64,000 nt of DNA from Novosphingobium sp. RL4. GTDB lineage: Bacteria; Pseudomonadota; Alphaproteobacteria; Sphingomonadales; Sphingomonadaceae. Under the pieces are notes generated by a model. The model worked only from the letters and a program-made list of their open reading frames with translations. It was not told where the DNA came from and made no database searches. This document shows positions 9,264-19,416 of this stretch, piece after piece; the stretch's first letter is position 1, and the number at the start of each line of letters is the position of its first letter. Position numbers and translations under genes: made by a program. The stretch lies in the NCBI RefSeq assembly GCF_035658495.1, contig NZ_CP141944.1:1080001-1144000 (forward strand), in the 5' to 3' direction.

Positions 9264-9291
9264 AAGGCCCGCCTGATCGGGGGCAGGCCTT
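9264..9291 (-). terminator. Terminator of the cysteine operon
   Basis: Read leftwards: stem AAGGCCTGCC (9291-9282) and GGCGGGCCTT (9273-9264), with one wobble pair and an 8-nt loop, then a pyrimidine-rich TTTCTCCTTT. It starts just after the cysH stop codon. Confidence 0.8.
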
Positions 9292-9296
9292 CCGGT

Positions 9297-10097
9297 TCAG
9301 AGCCCGGGGTCGAACTCCGGTGCGTTCTTGGTGGTGTGTTCCGAGAGGGTGGCGACATGGATGCCGCACTCGGTCTTGTTCCATCCGCGCCAGCGACCCG
9401 AACGCGGGTCCTCGCCTTCGGCGACCTTGCTGGTGCAGGGCATGCAGCCGATCGACGGATAGCCCTGCGCCACCAGCGGGTGCGGAGGCAGATCATGCTC
9501 GGCGATATAGGCGGCGATGCGCTCGGGCGACCAGTCGATCAGCGGGTTGATTTTCAGGCGGCCCTGTGTGTCGGTCGTGTCCACCTCGAAACGCGGCAGG
9601 GTGGCGCGGGTGGAGGCCTGGAATGCCTTGCGGCCGGTGAAGGAGGCGTCATAGCCCAGCAGCGCCTTCTCCAGCGGCTTGACCTTGCGGATCTCGCAGC
9701 AGCCGTCGGGGTCGTAGGACCAGCGCAGGCCGTTCTCGTCCTTTTTCGCCAGTTCCTCGGCGTCGGGCAGCAGGTTGATGAGATTGGTCAGCCCCAGCCG
9801 CTCGACGAGAAGATCGCGATAGGCGAGCGTTTCGGGGAAATGCTTGCCGGTTTCAAGGAACAGCACCGCCACGCCCGGATCGACGCGGCAGACGAGGTGC
9901 AGCAGCACCGCCGATTCCGCACCGAAGCTGGACACGATAGCGACATCGCCCGCCATGCCTTCCTTGAGCACCGTTTCGAGCATTTCGGTCGTTTCGGTGC
10001 CGCGGAAGAGGCGGTTGAGGCGAACGGCATCGGCCTCGTCGAAACGAGGACCGGTGTCGATCAGGTCGCGGATACGTGCAACTTCGGTGTGGGGCAT
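9297..10097 (-). CDS. cysH: Assimilatory adenylyl-sulfate (APS) reductase, CysH
   Basis: 266 residues. Reduces activated sulfate to sulfite with thioredoxin. SSFGAES (56-62) is the nucleotide-binding loop of the PAPS-reductase fold. CC at 133-134 together with C218 and C221 (CMPC) form the [4Fe-4S] site that marks APS-using reductases, and C244 in ECGIH is the catalytic cysteine. An in-frame frame extends upstream to 10256, but the ATG at 10097 gives the normal N-terminus and follows a GGAAGG ribosome site. Last gene of the leftward operon, 25 bp after the DUF934 gene. Confidence 0.93.
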   Translation of the reverse strand: MPHTEVARIRDLIDTGPRFDEADAVRLNRLFRGTETTEMLETVLKEGMAGDVAIVSSFGAESAVLLHLVCRVDPGVAVLFLETGKHFPETLAYRDLLVERLGLTNLINLLPDAEELAKKDENGLRWSYDPDGCCEIRKVKPLEKALLGYDASFTGRKAFQASTRATLPRFEVDTTDTQGRLKINPLIDWSPERIAAYIAEHDLPPHPLVAQGYPSIGCMPCTSKVAEGEDPRSGRWRGWNKTECGIHVATLSEHTTKNAPEFDPGL

Positions 10098-10122
10098 CGA
10101 TTGTTCCCTTCCGGAAGGACGG

Positions 10123-10549
10123 TTACGCCGGGTGGCGCTTTGCCCAGATCGCCTGGCGACCGTCGACGACGGTGGCCTGGTAGACGTTTTCCCAGCGATC
10201 GAATGCGTTCTGCGCATCTTCCGCGTTGAGTGCCTTGTCGGGCGCGAAAGCGTCAAAACCGCAGCGCTTGAGGTGCGAGAGCATGTCGATCACCAGATCG
10301 CCCACGGCCCGCATCTCGCCCTGGTAGCCTGCTTCGCGCAGAAGCCGGGCGGAGGAGTATCCGCGCCCGTCGGTCCACGCCGGGAAGCTCACTTCCACGA
10401 GGGAGAGCCGGTCGAGATGCGGCAGGAGATCGCGGGCATCGTCGCCCGGCTCGATGCGCACGGCCGTGGCGTTGGTCTGCTCCGAGAAGGCGTCGACCGT
10501 GATGGCCGGGTCGTTGACCGCCTCGTCGTCACGGAAGCGGAATTGAACG

Positions 10550-10557
<8 letters not shown>
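10123..10557 (-). CDS. DUF934 protein of the sulfite-reductase operon
   Basis: 144-residue cytoplasmic protein with the DUF934 pattern (GRGYSSARLLREAGYQGE near residues 69-86, then GDLVIDMLSHLKRCGFDAF). The family is nearly always next to cysI/cysH in proteobacteria and is thought to serve sulfite reduction, but its biochemical role is unknown to me. The ATG at 10557 overlaps the end of cysI by 8 bp, so translation is probably coupled. Confidence 0.85.
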
Positions 10558-12183
<1,626 letters not shown>

Positions 12184-12184
<1 letters not shown>

Positions 12185-12480
12185 CAGATCACCCAGTTCA
12201 CGGCTTCGGGGTCGGACGGCTTGAGCGTCAGGTCTAGGCGCACGGTCGGCCCGAGGGCGCGGATGCGCTCCTTGATATGGGCGGGACGAATGCCTTCCTC
12301 GGTCTTCGCACCATCGACGATATAGCCGCCGACGACATTCTGGGCGCCTTCCTCGCGCGCGAGGAGCGCGGCGCCATGTTCGCCCACGTCGGCGGATTCG
12401 TTGACGTCGAGCGACCAGCCCACGCCGGTCCACCAGATGACCGCTCCGGTCTTCAGGTCGTTGCCCGTCAGGATCTTCAC
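12184..12480 (-). CDS. DUF2849 protein
   Basis: 98-residue protein starting with GTG at 12480 (KILTGNDLKTGAVIWW). DUF2849 proteins are small alphaproteobacterial proteins found between cobA/cysG-like and cysI genes. Function unknown. The start overlaps the end of the SUMT gene by 4 bp (GTGA) and the stop overlaps the cysI start by 1 bp, so all three genes are translationally coupled. The tight linkage suggests a role in siroheme delivery to, or electron supply of, sulfite reductase; that is inference. Confidence 0.85.
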
Positions 12481-13247
12481 TTTGTTGCCTCCAGCGCAAG
12501 GGCGCGAATGGTGTTGTCGGGTTCTGCGGTGACGTGCCCGATAACGATAAGCGCCGGACTTTGCACCTTCGCATCGGCGATCAGGTCGGCAAGGCCCGCA
12601 AGCGGACCGCGCAGCACACGCATCCGCGAACGGGTGGCGTTTTCGATCACCGCAACCGGCACATCGGGCGCGAGCCCGTCGGCCATGAGCTTTTCCGCGA
12701 TCTGGGCCGAGGTGGCGATTCCCATGAAGATCACCAGCGTACGGCCCTTGCCGGCAAGTCCCGACCAGTCCTGATCGGTCAGCCCCTTGCACTGGCCGGC
12801 GACGAACGTGACGATCGAGGCATGGTCCCGGTGCGTCAGCGGTATCTGTGCGGCAGCGGAAGCGCCCAGCGCCGAGGAGATTCCCGGCACCACTTCCACC
12901 GGCACGCCGGCGGCATGGCAGGCTTCGGCTTCCTCGCCGCCACGGCCGAAAACGAAGGGATCGCCGCCCTTGAGCCGTACGACGTCATTGCCGGCGAGGG
13001 CTTCGCGCACGAGGAGGGCGTTGATCTCCTCCTGCTTCATGGTGTGCCGCGCGCGGCTCTTGGCGACGGAAATCAGCCGGGCAGACGGACGCGCCATGGC
13101 GAGGATCGCCGGATCGACGAGGCCGTCATGCACGATGATCGCGGCATTCATCAGCAGCCGCGCGGCGCGCAGGGTCAGGAGGTCGGGATCGCCGGGACCG
13201 GCGCCAACCAGGAAGACTCGACCGACAGAGGCGGGATTCGCTTGCAT
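12477..13247 (-). CDS. cobA: Uroporphyrinogen-III C-methyltransferase
   Basis: 256 residues. Transfers two methyl groups from S-adenosylmethionine to uroporphyrinogen III, giving precorrin-2, the siroheme precursor. Signatures: VGAGPGDPDLLTLRA (15-29) at the N-terminus, RLKGGDPFVFGRGGEE (about 92-107) and VVPGISSALGASA. It has only the methyltransferase domain, with no CysG-type dehydrogenase/ferrochelatase part, so siroheme completion needs a gene outside the window. First gene of the leftward cys operon, which supports a role in siroheme for CysI more than in cobalamin. Confidence 0.93.
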   Translation of the reverse strand: MQANPASVGRVFLVGAGPGDPDLLTLRAARLLMNAAIIVHDGLVDPAILAMARPSARLISVAKSRARHTMKQEEINALLVREALAGNDVVRLKGGDPFVFGRGGEEAEACHAAGVPVEVVPGISSALGASAAAQIPLTHRDHASIVTFVAGQCKGLTDQDWSGLAGKGRTLVIFMGIATSAQIAEKLMADGLAPDVPVAVIENATRSRMRVLRGPLAGLADLIADAKVQSPALIVIGHVTAEPDNTIRALALEATK

Positions 13248-13338
13248 GGTGGCGCAGATGATCCCCCTTGCTTCCGATTGCCAGCCAGAATGGCTTTGTG
13301 CGGGGCAAGAGGGGCTTTAGACTGCCGCTAGGTGCCGT

Positions 13339-14007
13339 TCAGGCGGCCGGTTCCGGCGGTTCCGAAAGGGTTTGCGGTGATGCCTCGGTGCCCGGACCGA
13401 CCGGAGGGGTGGCTGGCAGCGAGGTTTGAACAGGCTCGGCGATCCTGTCCACATAGGCGGTGATCGTCTGGCCGCCCTTGAAGCGGGCGCTGTCGCCCGC
13501 AGTGAGCAGGCCGAGCAGCCCGAAACCGACAACGGCGAGCACGACGCCGGCTCCGTTTCCAGCGCCCCGCTCGTTCATGTCTCCGCGCAAGGGCAGTTTC
13601 ATGCCATCCGCCAGCTCAAGCTCGACGAAACGGGCGGCAAGACGTCCGCCCTTGCCGACCGCGCGGTTTCCTTCGAGGCTGACGATCTCGCCCCAGGCCT
13701 TGGTGCCGACCGGAATGACCGGCCTCCCGTCGATGTAGACCGGTTCGTCGACCCTCAGGAGAAATCGGTCTCCCGCCTTGGCCGTGCGGCTGGAAATTTC
13801 CCGCAGAACCATGAGCCGAACCGGGGTTCCCGGCGGCACCGACTGAGCGCTGGCTCCGCCTGTGACAGCGATCGTCGCGGTTGCAGGCGGAACGGACTCT
13901 GCCGATGTGCTCGGCGCCGGCTGGGCAGGAGCCGGCTGGGCAGAAACCGGCTGGGCAGAAACCGGCGCGGCGACGAGCGCCGCTCCGGTCAGCAGTGCCA
14001 GAACCAC
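13339..14007 (-). CDS. Exported hypothetical protein with low-complexity N-terminus
   Basis: 222 residues. The GTG at 14007 is followed by a signal peptide (LALLTGAALVAAPVSA), an AQP-repeat linker, a beta-rich domain (GTPVRLMVLREISSRTAKAGD, about 63-83, resembling domains that set material properties of envelope proteins), then a hydrophobic Gly-rich helix near 152-172 (GVVLAVVGFGLLGLLTAGD) and a Pro-rich tail. The start is 4 bp after the stop of the upstream gene, so the two are probably co-translated. Function unknown. Confidence 0.7.
   Translation of the reverse strand: MVLALLTGAALVAAPVSAQPVSAQPAPAQPAPSTSAESVPPATATIAVTGGASAQSVPPGTPVRLMVLREISSRTAKAGDRFLLRVDEPVYIDGRPVIPVGTKAWGEIVSLEGNRAVGKGGRLAARFVELELADGMKLPLRGDMNERGAGNGAGVVLAVVGFGLLGLLTAGDSARFKGGQTITAYVDRIAEPVQTSLPATPPVGPGTEASPQTLSEPPEPAA
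13916..13960. repeat. Three tandem 15-bp units coding an AQP-type linker
   Basis: Three near-identical units of the form (G/A)CCGGCTGGGCAG(G/A)A at 13916, 13931 and 13946. On the minus strand they code the (A/S)QPxxAQPxPAQP segment just after the signal peptide. Unit number can change by slippage without shifting frame. Confidence 0.8.
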
Positions 14008-14011
14008 GAAA

Positions 14012-14395
14012 TTACTGGGCCGGCTTGTCGGTGAAGCGGACAGCCACTCCGGTGGCCGTCACGGATCCCCAGCTCATCGCGGTGACGTGAGCGTCGCCGT
14101 ACTGGGCCTTGATCACGGCATCGGCGCCGAGTTTCTGCGCGCGTTCCCACAGTTCGCGGTAGATCTTGCCCTGATCGGGGGCCTTGCTGAAGATGGTGGC
14201 CTTGCGGACCCCGGCCTTCACTTCTCCGACGACCTCGTAAGGGCGGTCGGTCATGTCGTAGGGGAATACGGGAACGCCGAATTCCTCGTTGACCAAAGCG
14301 GGAGCCGAAGCAGGCTTGTCTGCCGCGAGTGCCGGAACAGCAGGCAGCAACAGTACGGCTGCGAAAGCAGCCTTGATGGTATTTACGGATTTCAT
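14012..14395 (-). CDS. Exported YbjQ-like small protein
   Basis: 127 residues with a signal peptide (MKSVNTIKAAFAAVLLLPAVPALAA split by a clear AxA site). The mature part shows the YbjQ/DUF74-like pattern: RPYEVVGEVKAG, ELWERAQKLGADAVIKAQYG, and ATGVAVRFTD at the end. Those proteins form small beta/alpha pentamers of unclear function. The ATG at 14395 has a strong GAGGGG ribosome site. First gene of a two-gene unit with the next leftward ORF. Confidence 0.72.
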   Translation of the reverse strand: MKSVNTIKAAFAAVLLLPAVPALAADKPASAPALVNEEFGVPVFPYDMTDRPYEVVGEVKAGVRKATIFSKAPDQGKIYRELWERAQKLGADAVIKAQYGDAHVTAMSWGSVTATGVAVRFTDKPAQ

Positions 14396-14499
14396 GAATT
14401 TCCCCCTCGTGAAATGCCCAATGCGAGACATATGCCGAATATGCGTTCCGTCAATTGGGTAATTGAGAGGGTTTTTATTTTTCAATCCAGCGATGCTGC

Positions 14500-17301
14500 C
14501 TAGCCGGCTTCGGCCGCGACTGGCTGCCATTTTTCCGAAAGGGACATGCTGGGCGCGCGGTCGGGGCGGCCGAGGAAATAGCCCTGCGCTTCCTCGCAGC
14601 CTTCACGGATAAGGAGGTCGAACTGGCTCTCGGTCTCCACGCCTTCGGCCAGTACCGGGATGCGCAGCGATTGCCCGAGGGCGAGCACCGCGCGGATGAT
14701 GGCGCGGGCCTGTTCGTTGTCGTCCGATTCGAGCAGGAACGACTTGTCGATCTTGATCTTGTCGAACGGAAACGAATGGAGCGTGTCGAGCGAGGAATAG
14801 CCGGTGCCGAAATCGTCCATCGCGATGGCGACGCCGAGTTCCTTCAACTGGCGCAAGTTGTGAAGTGCGCGGGTCTTGTCGGAAATGATGGCGCTTTCAG
14901 TGATTTCCAGTTCGAGCCGGTGGGCAGGCAGGCCGGTCTCGATCAGGATGCGGGCGACGATCGGCGCCAGATCCTGTTGGACGAGCTGGATCGGAGAGAC
15001 GTTTACGGCGATCCGGTGTTCGGAATGCCAGCTAACCGCTTCCCGGCAGGCCTCTTCGAGCACCCATTCACCGATCTGGAGGATCGCGCCGGATTCCTCG
15101 GCGATGGGAATGAATTCATCCGGCGAGACGAGCCCGCGCAGCGGGTGGTGCCAGCGGACGAGCGCCTCGTAGCCGGAAGTTTCGCCGCTGCGCAGTTGGC
15201 ATTGCGGCTGGTAGAGGAGGACGAATTCCTGCTTCTCGACGGCCTGCCGCAGATCGTTGGCAAGCTGGCGGCGGGCACGGGCGGTTTCGTCCATGCCGGG
15301 CTCGTAATAGCAGATGCGTTCGCCGATCTGGAGCTTGGCGCGGTACATCGCGAGATCGGCGTTGTTGAGCAGGGTCTCGCGGTTCGCGCCGTCATGCGGG
15401 TAGGCGGCGATGCCGAGGCTGCCCCCGAAGACGAGTTCCTGCCCTTCATGCTCGACGGGAGAAGCGAAGCAAGGCTCGATCCTGCGGAGGAAGTCCGCGA
15501 GTTGTTCGTCGGTGTCGAAAAGCTTGGCGAGCCCGAATTCGTCGCCGCCGAGGCGCGCGGCGATCTCGTCCTCGCCGATCACCGACTGGAGCCGCCGGGC
15601 CAGTTACGCAAGCACGACATCACCCCAGGCGTGGCCATAAGTGTCGTTGATTTCCTTGAAACGGTCGAGATCGATGGCGGTCACGCCCAGCCGCTTGCCG
15701 TAGCGCGATGCCTGTTCGAGCATCTCGTCGATCCACAAGTTGAAGCGTGTGCGATTGGGCAGGCCGGTGAGGCCGTCGTGCATGGCCATGTGCGCGATGC
15801 GCGCTTCCGATTCGTGCTGGCGCGTGATGTCGTCGAACGTCGAGACCCAGCCACCATCGGGCATGGGGCGGTTGGCGATAGAAACGACCTGACCGTCGGG
15901 ATACTGGGCGAGGATCGGGGGATGCAACGGTGCGGCGAGATTGTCGCGGATCATCCGCCGGACATGCGCGACACGTTCGGTGACGGCCTGCGGCTCGAAG
16001 CGGTTCACGCTGCAACGGCCGATCACTTCCTCCAGCAGGAGGCCGGGGGGCAGTGCGCCGTCCGGCAATCCGTACATTTCGAGGAAACGGGGGTTGCACA
16101 GGACAAGGCGTTCTTTGGCGTCGAACAGGCAAAGTCCCTGGTGCATGTGGCCCAGGGCGGCGTCGCGCTGGCGGCTGGCCTCGGCAATGCGGTCCTGCGC
16201 CTCCTTGAAACGGGTCATGTCGCGGGTGATCTTCGCAAAGCCGATCGATTCGCCGTGCTCGCCAAGCATCGGCTCGATCGTGACATGGGCCCAGAAGCGG
16301 CTGCCGTCGCGGCGAACGCGCCAGCCCTCGCCATAGAAGCGACCTTCCGTTCGCGCGGTTTCCAGTGCCAGCCTGTCCAGCTCTGCGGCGCGGTCCTCAG
16401 GCGTGTAGAAAGTGGCGACGGGCAGGCCCAGGGCTTCGGATTCGGCATAGCCCTTGAGGCGCTGGGCACCGGCGTTCCAGTTCACGACCCGGCCTTCGCG
16501 GTCCAGCATGTAGATCGCGCAGTCGGAAATCCCGCGCACCAGGAACGAGAACTGGCGCTCGCTGGCCGCCACTGCGGCTGCGGTGCGACGGCTGATGGCA
16601 AGCGAGATCGCCGAGAGCGCGATGATGAGCAGGGTCACGGTGGTGACCGCGCCGATCATCTCGCGCGGGGAGATAGACTGTTCGGTGATGACGACGCGCG
16701 CCGGTGTAAGCGAAAGTGCCGTCATGCCGGTGAAGTGGAGGGCGACGACGGCGCCGGCGAGCAGGGCCGTTGCGCCGAGCAGGCTGCGCAAACGGCCGTC
16801 GCGCAGTGCCAGCGTCAGCGCGGGGTAGAGCGGCAGGATGGCAAGGGCAACAGAGGCTGCGACATAGCCGGTGTTCCAGTGCGGCGCTGCCGGAAGCTCC
16901 ATCGCCAGCATGCCGGTGTAATGCATCGCGGCAATGCCCGAGCCGCAGATCGCGCTGGCGAACGCCACCGTCCTGCGACCGGGCTTTCCGAGGGTCAGAG
17001 CGAAGGCGAGGCCGGTCGTCATGATCGGGATGATCAGTGACACGAGCGTCAGCGCCGGGGAATAGCCGACGATCATGCCGGGGACGTATCCGAGCATGGC
17101 CACGAAATGCGTGGCCCAGATGCCGAAGCCCGCGCTGGCGCCCGCCATGGTCCACCAGCGTCGGCGGACCGCTCCTTCGCAGCGCTTTGCCTGGCGTAGG
17201 AGAAGCAGCGCCGTCAGCGAAGAAAGCAGACAGATCAAGGCGGCGAGCAGGACCAGTCGCAGGTCATGCCCATCGCGGATGCAAAGATAGATATCGAACA
17301 C
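14500..17301 (-). pseudogene. MHYT-PAS-PAS-GGDEF-EAL protein interrupted by one in-frame TAA
   Basis: One continuous 934-codon frame broken only by TAA at 15606-15604 (codon 566). N-terminus: integral-membrane MHYT sensor with THFVAML, AMHYTGML and ALHFTGM motifs, proposed to bind a metal and sense gas or redox state. Then two PAS domains (about 255-500), GGDEF (about 505-660) and EAL (about 680-930). The stop lies inside GGDEF: GDVVLA-stop-LARRLQS, before the intact GGDEF motif. EALVRWHH and the later EAL residues look intact. Homologues normally have a glutamate at that point (GAA to TAA is one change). Either a recent nonsense mutation or a sequence error. As read, only a truncated sensor of 565 residues is made, without a complete cyclase or the phosphodiesterase, unless translation restarts at GTG 15582. 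Confidence 0.85.
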
Positions 17302-17428
17302 TGCAACCCCGTTTAATTGCCCGGAAAGCTACGGATATCCCGGTTAGAAAGTCCTTAACGCCGGATTCTCGATTTCGTCGCACCTGTGGCCCCGAGGCCT
17401 CATATTTCCGTGCTTTTGCGTGCCGAAA

Positions 17429-17444
17429 TTAGCTGTTCTGCTAA
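17429..17444. promoter_or_regulatory. Inverted repeat between divergent c-di-GMP genes
   Basis: TTAGC-TGTTCT-GCTAA lies in the 194-bp gap between the MHYT gene and the PilZ-HTH gene, about 50 bp upstream of the latter start. It is in a locally AT-rich patch. It is a possible operator, perhaps of the neighbouring HTH protein itself. Confidence 0.35.
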
Positions 17445-17495
17445 CGGAATTTTAATCCCCTGCGCTCACGTTGCGATTCTCGTGGAGAATGCGCC

Positions 17496-18197
17496 ATGCC
17501 CATAGCGGCACATTTTGAAGAAAATCTCGCTGAAAACGGTCCCAGGGGCGACCAGCAGGGTGTTAAGCCGCGCGCGCAGCGCCGCCGCCTGCTCCTGGAA
17601 ACGCAGGGTGCGCTGGCATCCGGCGTGGAGATGCCGGTGGTGATCCACAATTTCTCGGAAAGCGGGATGTTGATGGAGAGCCGCATCGATCTGGAGATCG
17701 GCGAGACCATCGACGTCGAGCTGCCGCAGGCCGGTATCACGCGGGCTCGCGTCGTATGGGCCAGTGGCAAGCTGTACGGCTGTGCCTTCGATGCCCCGAT
17801 TTCCTCGTCCGTCCTCAGTGCGGCGCAGCTGCGCAGTGCAGTGCAGGAGGTCGATCTCGGCGCCTCTCCCATGACCAGTGCTCCGGCCGCAATCGGCGGG
17901 GAGAGCTTCGGAGAGCGTCTTCACCGGCTTCGCAAGCTGCGCGGTTTCACCCAGGGCGAGCTGGCTGCGCGCCTCGGCGTCAGCAAACCCACGGTCTGGG
18001 CCTGGGAGCAGGGCCGGGCCCGGCCCATCGAAGAGCGTCTGGACGCCATTGCCGAGGAACTGGGCGTAACCGCGGCGGAGCTTCGTCCCGGACGCACCGT
18101 TGCCGGGTTGCCCGAACTCATCGCCCGCTGCCGTGAACAGATCGCCGCCGCCGTGGAGACCAGCCCGGACAAGGTCCGGATCATGATCGAACTCTGA
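17496..18197 (+). CDS. PilZ-HTH (XRE) fusion, putative c-di-GMP-responsive transcription regulator
   Basis: 233 residues. N-terminal PilZ domain (about 24-115) with the c-di-GMP signature: R26-x3-R30 (RAQRR) and N52-F-S-E-S-G57 (NxSxxG). After a short linker, a Cro/C1-type helix-turn-helix (138-195: FGERLHRLRKLRGFTQGELA, SKPTVWAWEQGR). The short tail (about 200-233) may dimerise. All key PilZ residues are kept, so ligand binding is plausible. The ATG at 17496 follows a GGAGAA site. Divergent from the interrupted MHYT-GGDEF-EAL gene and followed by another GGDEF gene, which supports a c-di-GMP role. DNA targets unknown. Confidence 0.88.
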   Translation: MPIAAHFEENLAENGPRGDQQGVKPRAQRRRLLLETQGALASGVEMPVVIHNFSESGMLMESRIDLEIGETIDVELPQAGITRARVVWASGKLYGCAFDAPISSSVLSAAQLRSAVQEVDLGASPMTSAPAAIGGESFGERLHRLRKLRGFTQGELAARLGVSKPTVWAWEQGRARPIEERLDAIAEELGVTAAELRPGRTVAGLPELIARCREQIAAAVETSPDKVRIMIEL

Positions 18198-18510
18198 AAT
18201 CAGCACCGGATTGATCAAGTTCCCATAGATGGGGACAAGCCTCTTTCCGACTCAATCCTCTGATGGTAAATGCATAAATAACAATACTTTGTATTAAAGT
18301 GAGTTAGATAACGGGGCTAATTCTTTTTTTGCGAAGTTATTGCAGGGTCGCTGGATTTCGGAAGTTGGATGGCTGGATTTTCTCATTTCAATGAGGGGTT
18401 TTGGCTAACAGGTTCGGCGATCCAAGCGTCGAATTTATTTGGCCGGGTTCCTTTCGGCTGAACCTTCTTTGGATCGAGTTGCGATCCCTCGGATCCGGGG
18501 CGTTACCAAG
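18198..18510. other. 313-bp AT-rich intergenic region
   Basis: No gene visible. The stretch 18255-18320 is notably AT-rich (TAAATAACAATACTTTG), unlike the flanks, and is the likely promoter area of the PAS-GGDEF gene that follows. No hairpin with a T-tract follows the PilZ-HTH gene. Confidence 0.55.
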
Positions 18511-19410
18511 ATGGGCATGAATTTCACCGTTCAGGAAAGTTCCGCTTTGTACGGGCTGCTGGCGGAAACCACGTCTGACATTATTCTGAAGACCAATCGC
18601 GAAGGCCTGATCCTTCATGCTTCGCCGGGCATCGGCAAGCTCGGCATTCGCCTGCTGCCGGAGCCGATGGGGCCGCATCTGCTGGACCTCGTGGCGGAGA
18701 CCGGACGGGGTGTGGTCTCGCGCGCGCTGAAGGCGGCCATCGCGGGCGAGCAGCCCGACCGCTGGGTTGAATTCCCGGCCATCACCGCCGATGCGCGGGA
18801 AAGCTGGTTCGAGATGCAGATTCGTCCGCTGCGTAATGACGACGGCACCGTCTACGGGGCACTGGCGGTGATGCGCTCCATCGATGAGCGCCGCGAACTG
18901 CGCGACCAGCTTTTCGCCGCGACCTACACCGATCCGTTGACCCGCCTTACCAATCGCGCGGCGTTCATATCGATGCTGGAGCATATGATCGCTTCCGGCA
19001 TGGAAGGGTGCCTGGCGATGTTCAGCATCGACTTCTTCCGCACCATCAACATGAAATACGGCCAGACCACCGGCGACGATGTGCTGCGTGTCTTTGCCGA
19101 TCTGCTGCGCGAGATACTTCGCTCGGACGACATCATCTCGCGGATCGGCTCGGAGCGTTTCGCCGTGCTGTTGCCGCGTACCACGCCGGAACAGGCGCAG
19201 GCGATCTGCAGCCGCGTGGTTTCCACTCTGGCGGACCTGCGGCAGAAGATCGGCGAGAGCCGCTTCGCCATTACCACCAGCGGCAGCGTGGCCCGCATTG
19301 CGGACAGTCTCGACAGCACTATCGAGCGGGCAGAACTCGCGTTGTTCTGCGCAAAGGCCAAGGGGCGCAACCGGCTGGAAATGGAGAAGCCGAAGCGCAT
19401 GGCTTCGTGA
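18511..19410 (+). CDS. PAS-GGDEF protein with degenerate active site
   Basis: 299 residues: PAS domain (about 15-130, ETTSDIILKTNREGLILHAS), then a GGDEF-fold domain (about 138-295) opening with TDPLTRLTNRAAFI. The signature loop reads R-I-G-S-E-R-F where GGDEF/GGEEF is expected, so the metal- and GTP-binding residues are changed and cyclase activity is doubtful. It may act as a GTP or c-di-GMP sensor or as a partner protein. I start it at ATG 18511; an upstream in-frame TTG at 18439 is less likely. Convergent with the MscS gene. Confidence 0.82.
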   Translation: MGMNFTVQESSALYGLLAETTSDIILKTNREGLILHASPGIGKLGIRLLPEPMGPHLLDLVAETGRGVVSRALKAAIAGEQPDRWVEFPAITADARESWFEMQIRPLRNDDGTVYGALAVMRSIDERRELRDQLFAATYTDPLTRLTNRAAFISMLEHMIASGMEGCLAMFSIDFFRTINMKYGQTTGDDVLRVFADLLREILRSDDIISRIGSERFAVLLPRTTPEQAQAICSRVVSTLADLRQKIGESRFAITTSGSVARIADSLDSTIERAELALFCAKAKGRNRLEMEKPKRMAS

Positions 19411-19416
19411 TCCCGG

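Noticed and set aside
7926..10229. 767-codon rightward frame opposite the MFS and cysH genes
   Set aside because: It spans a terminator and two real leftward genes; the composition is low-complexity (Arg, Gly, His, Gln).
13916..13960. Short tandem repeats considered as a CRISPR-like array
   Set aside because: Units are 15 bp, directly adjacent, without spacers, and encode an in-frame AQP linker.
14671..17040. 789-codon rightward frame through the MHYT-GGDEF-EAL gene
   Set aside because: It stays open across the TAA of the real gene only because it reads the other strand; the product has no domain.
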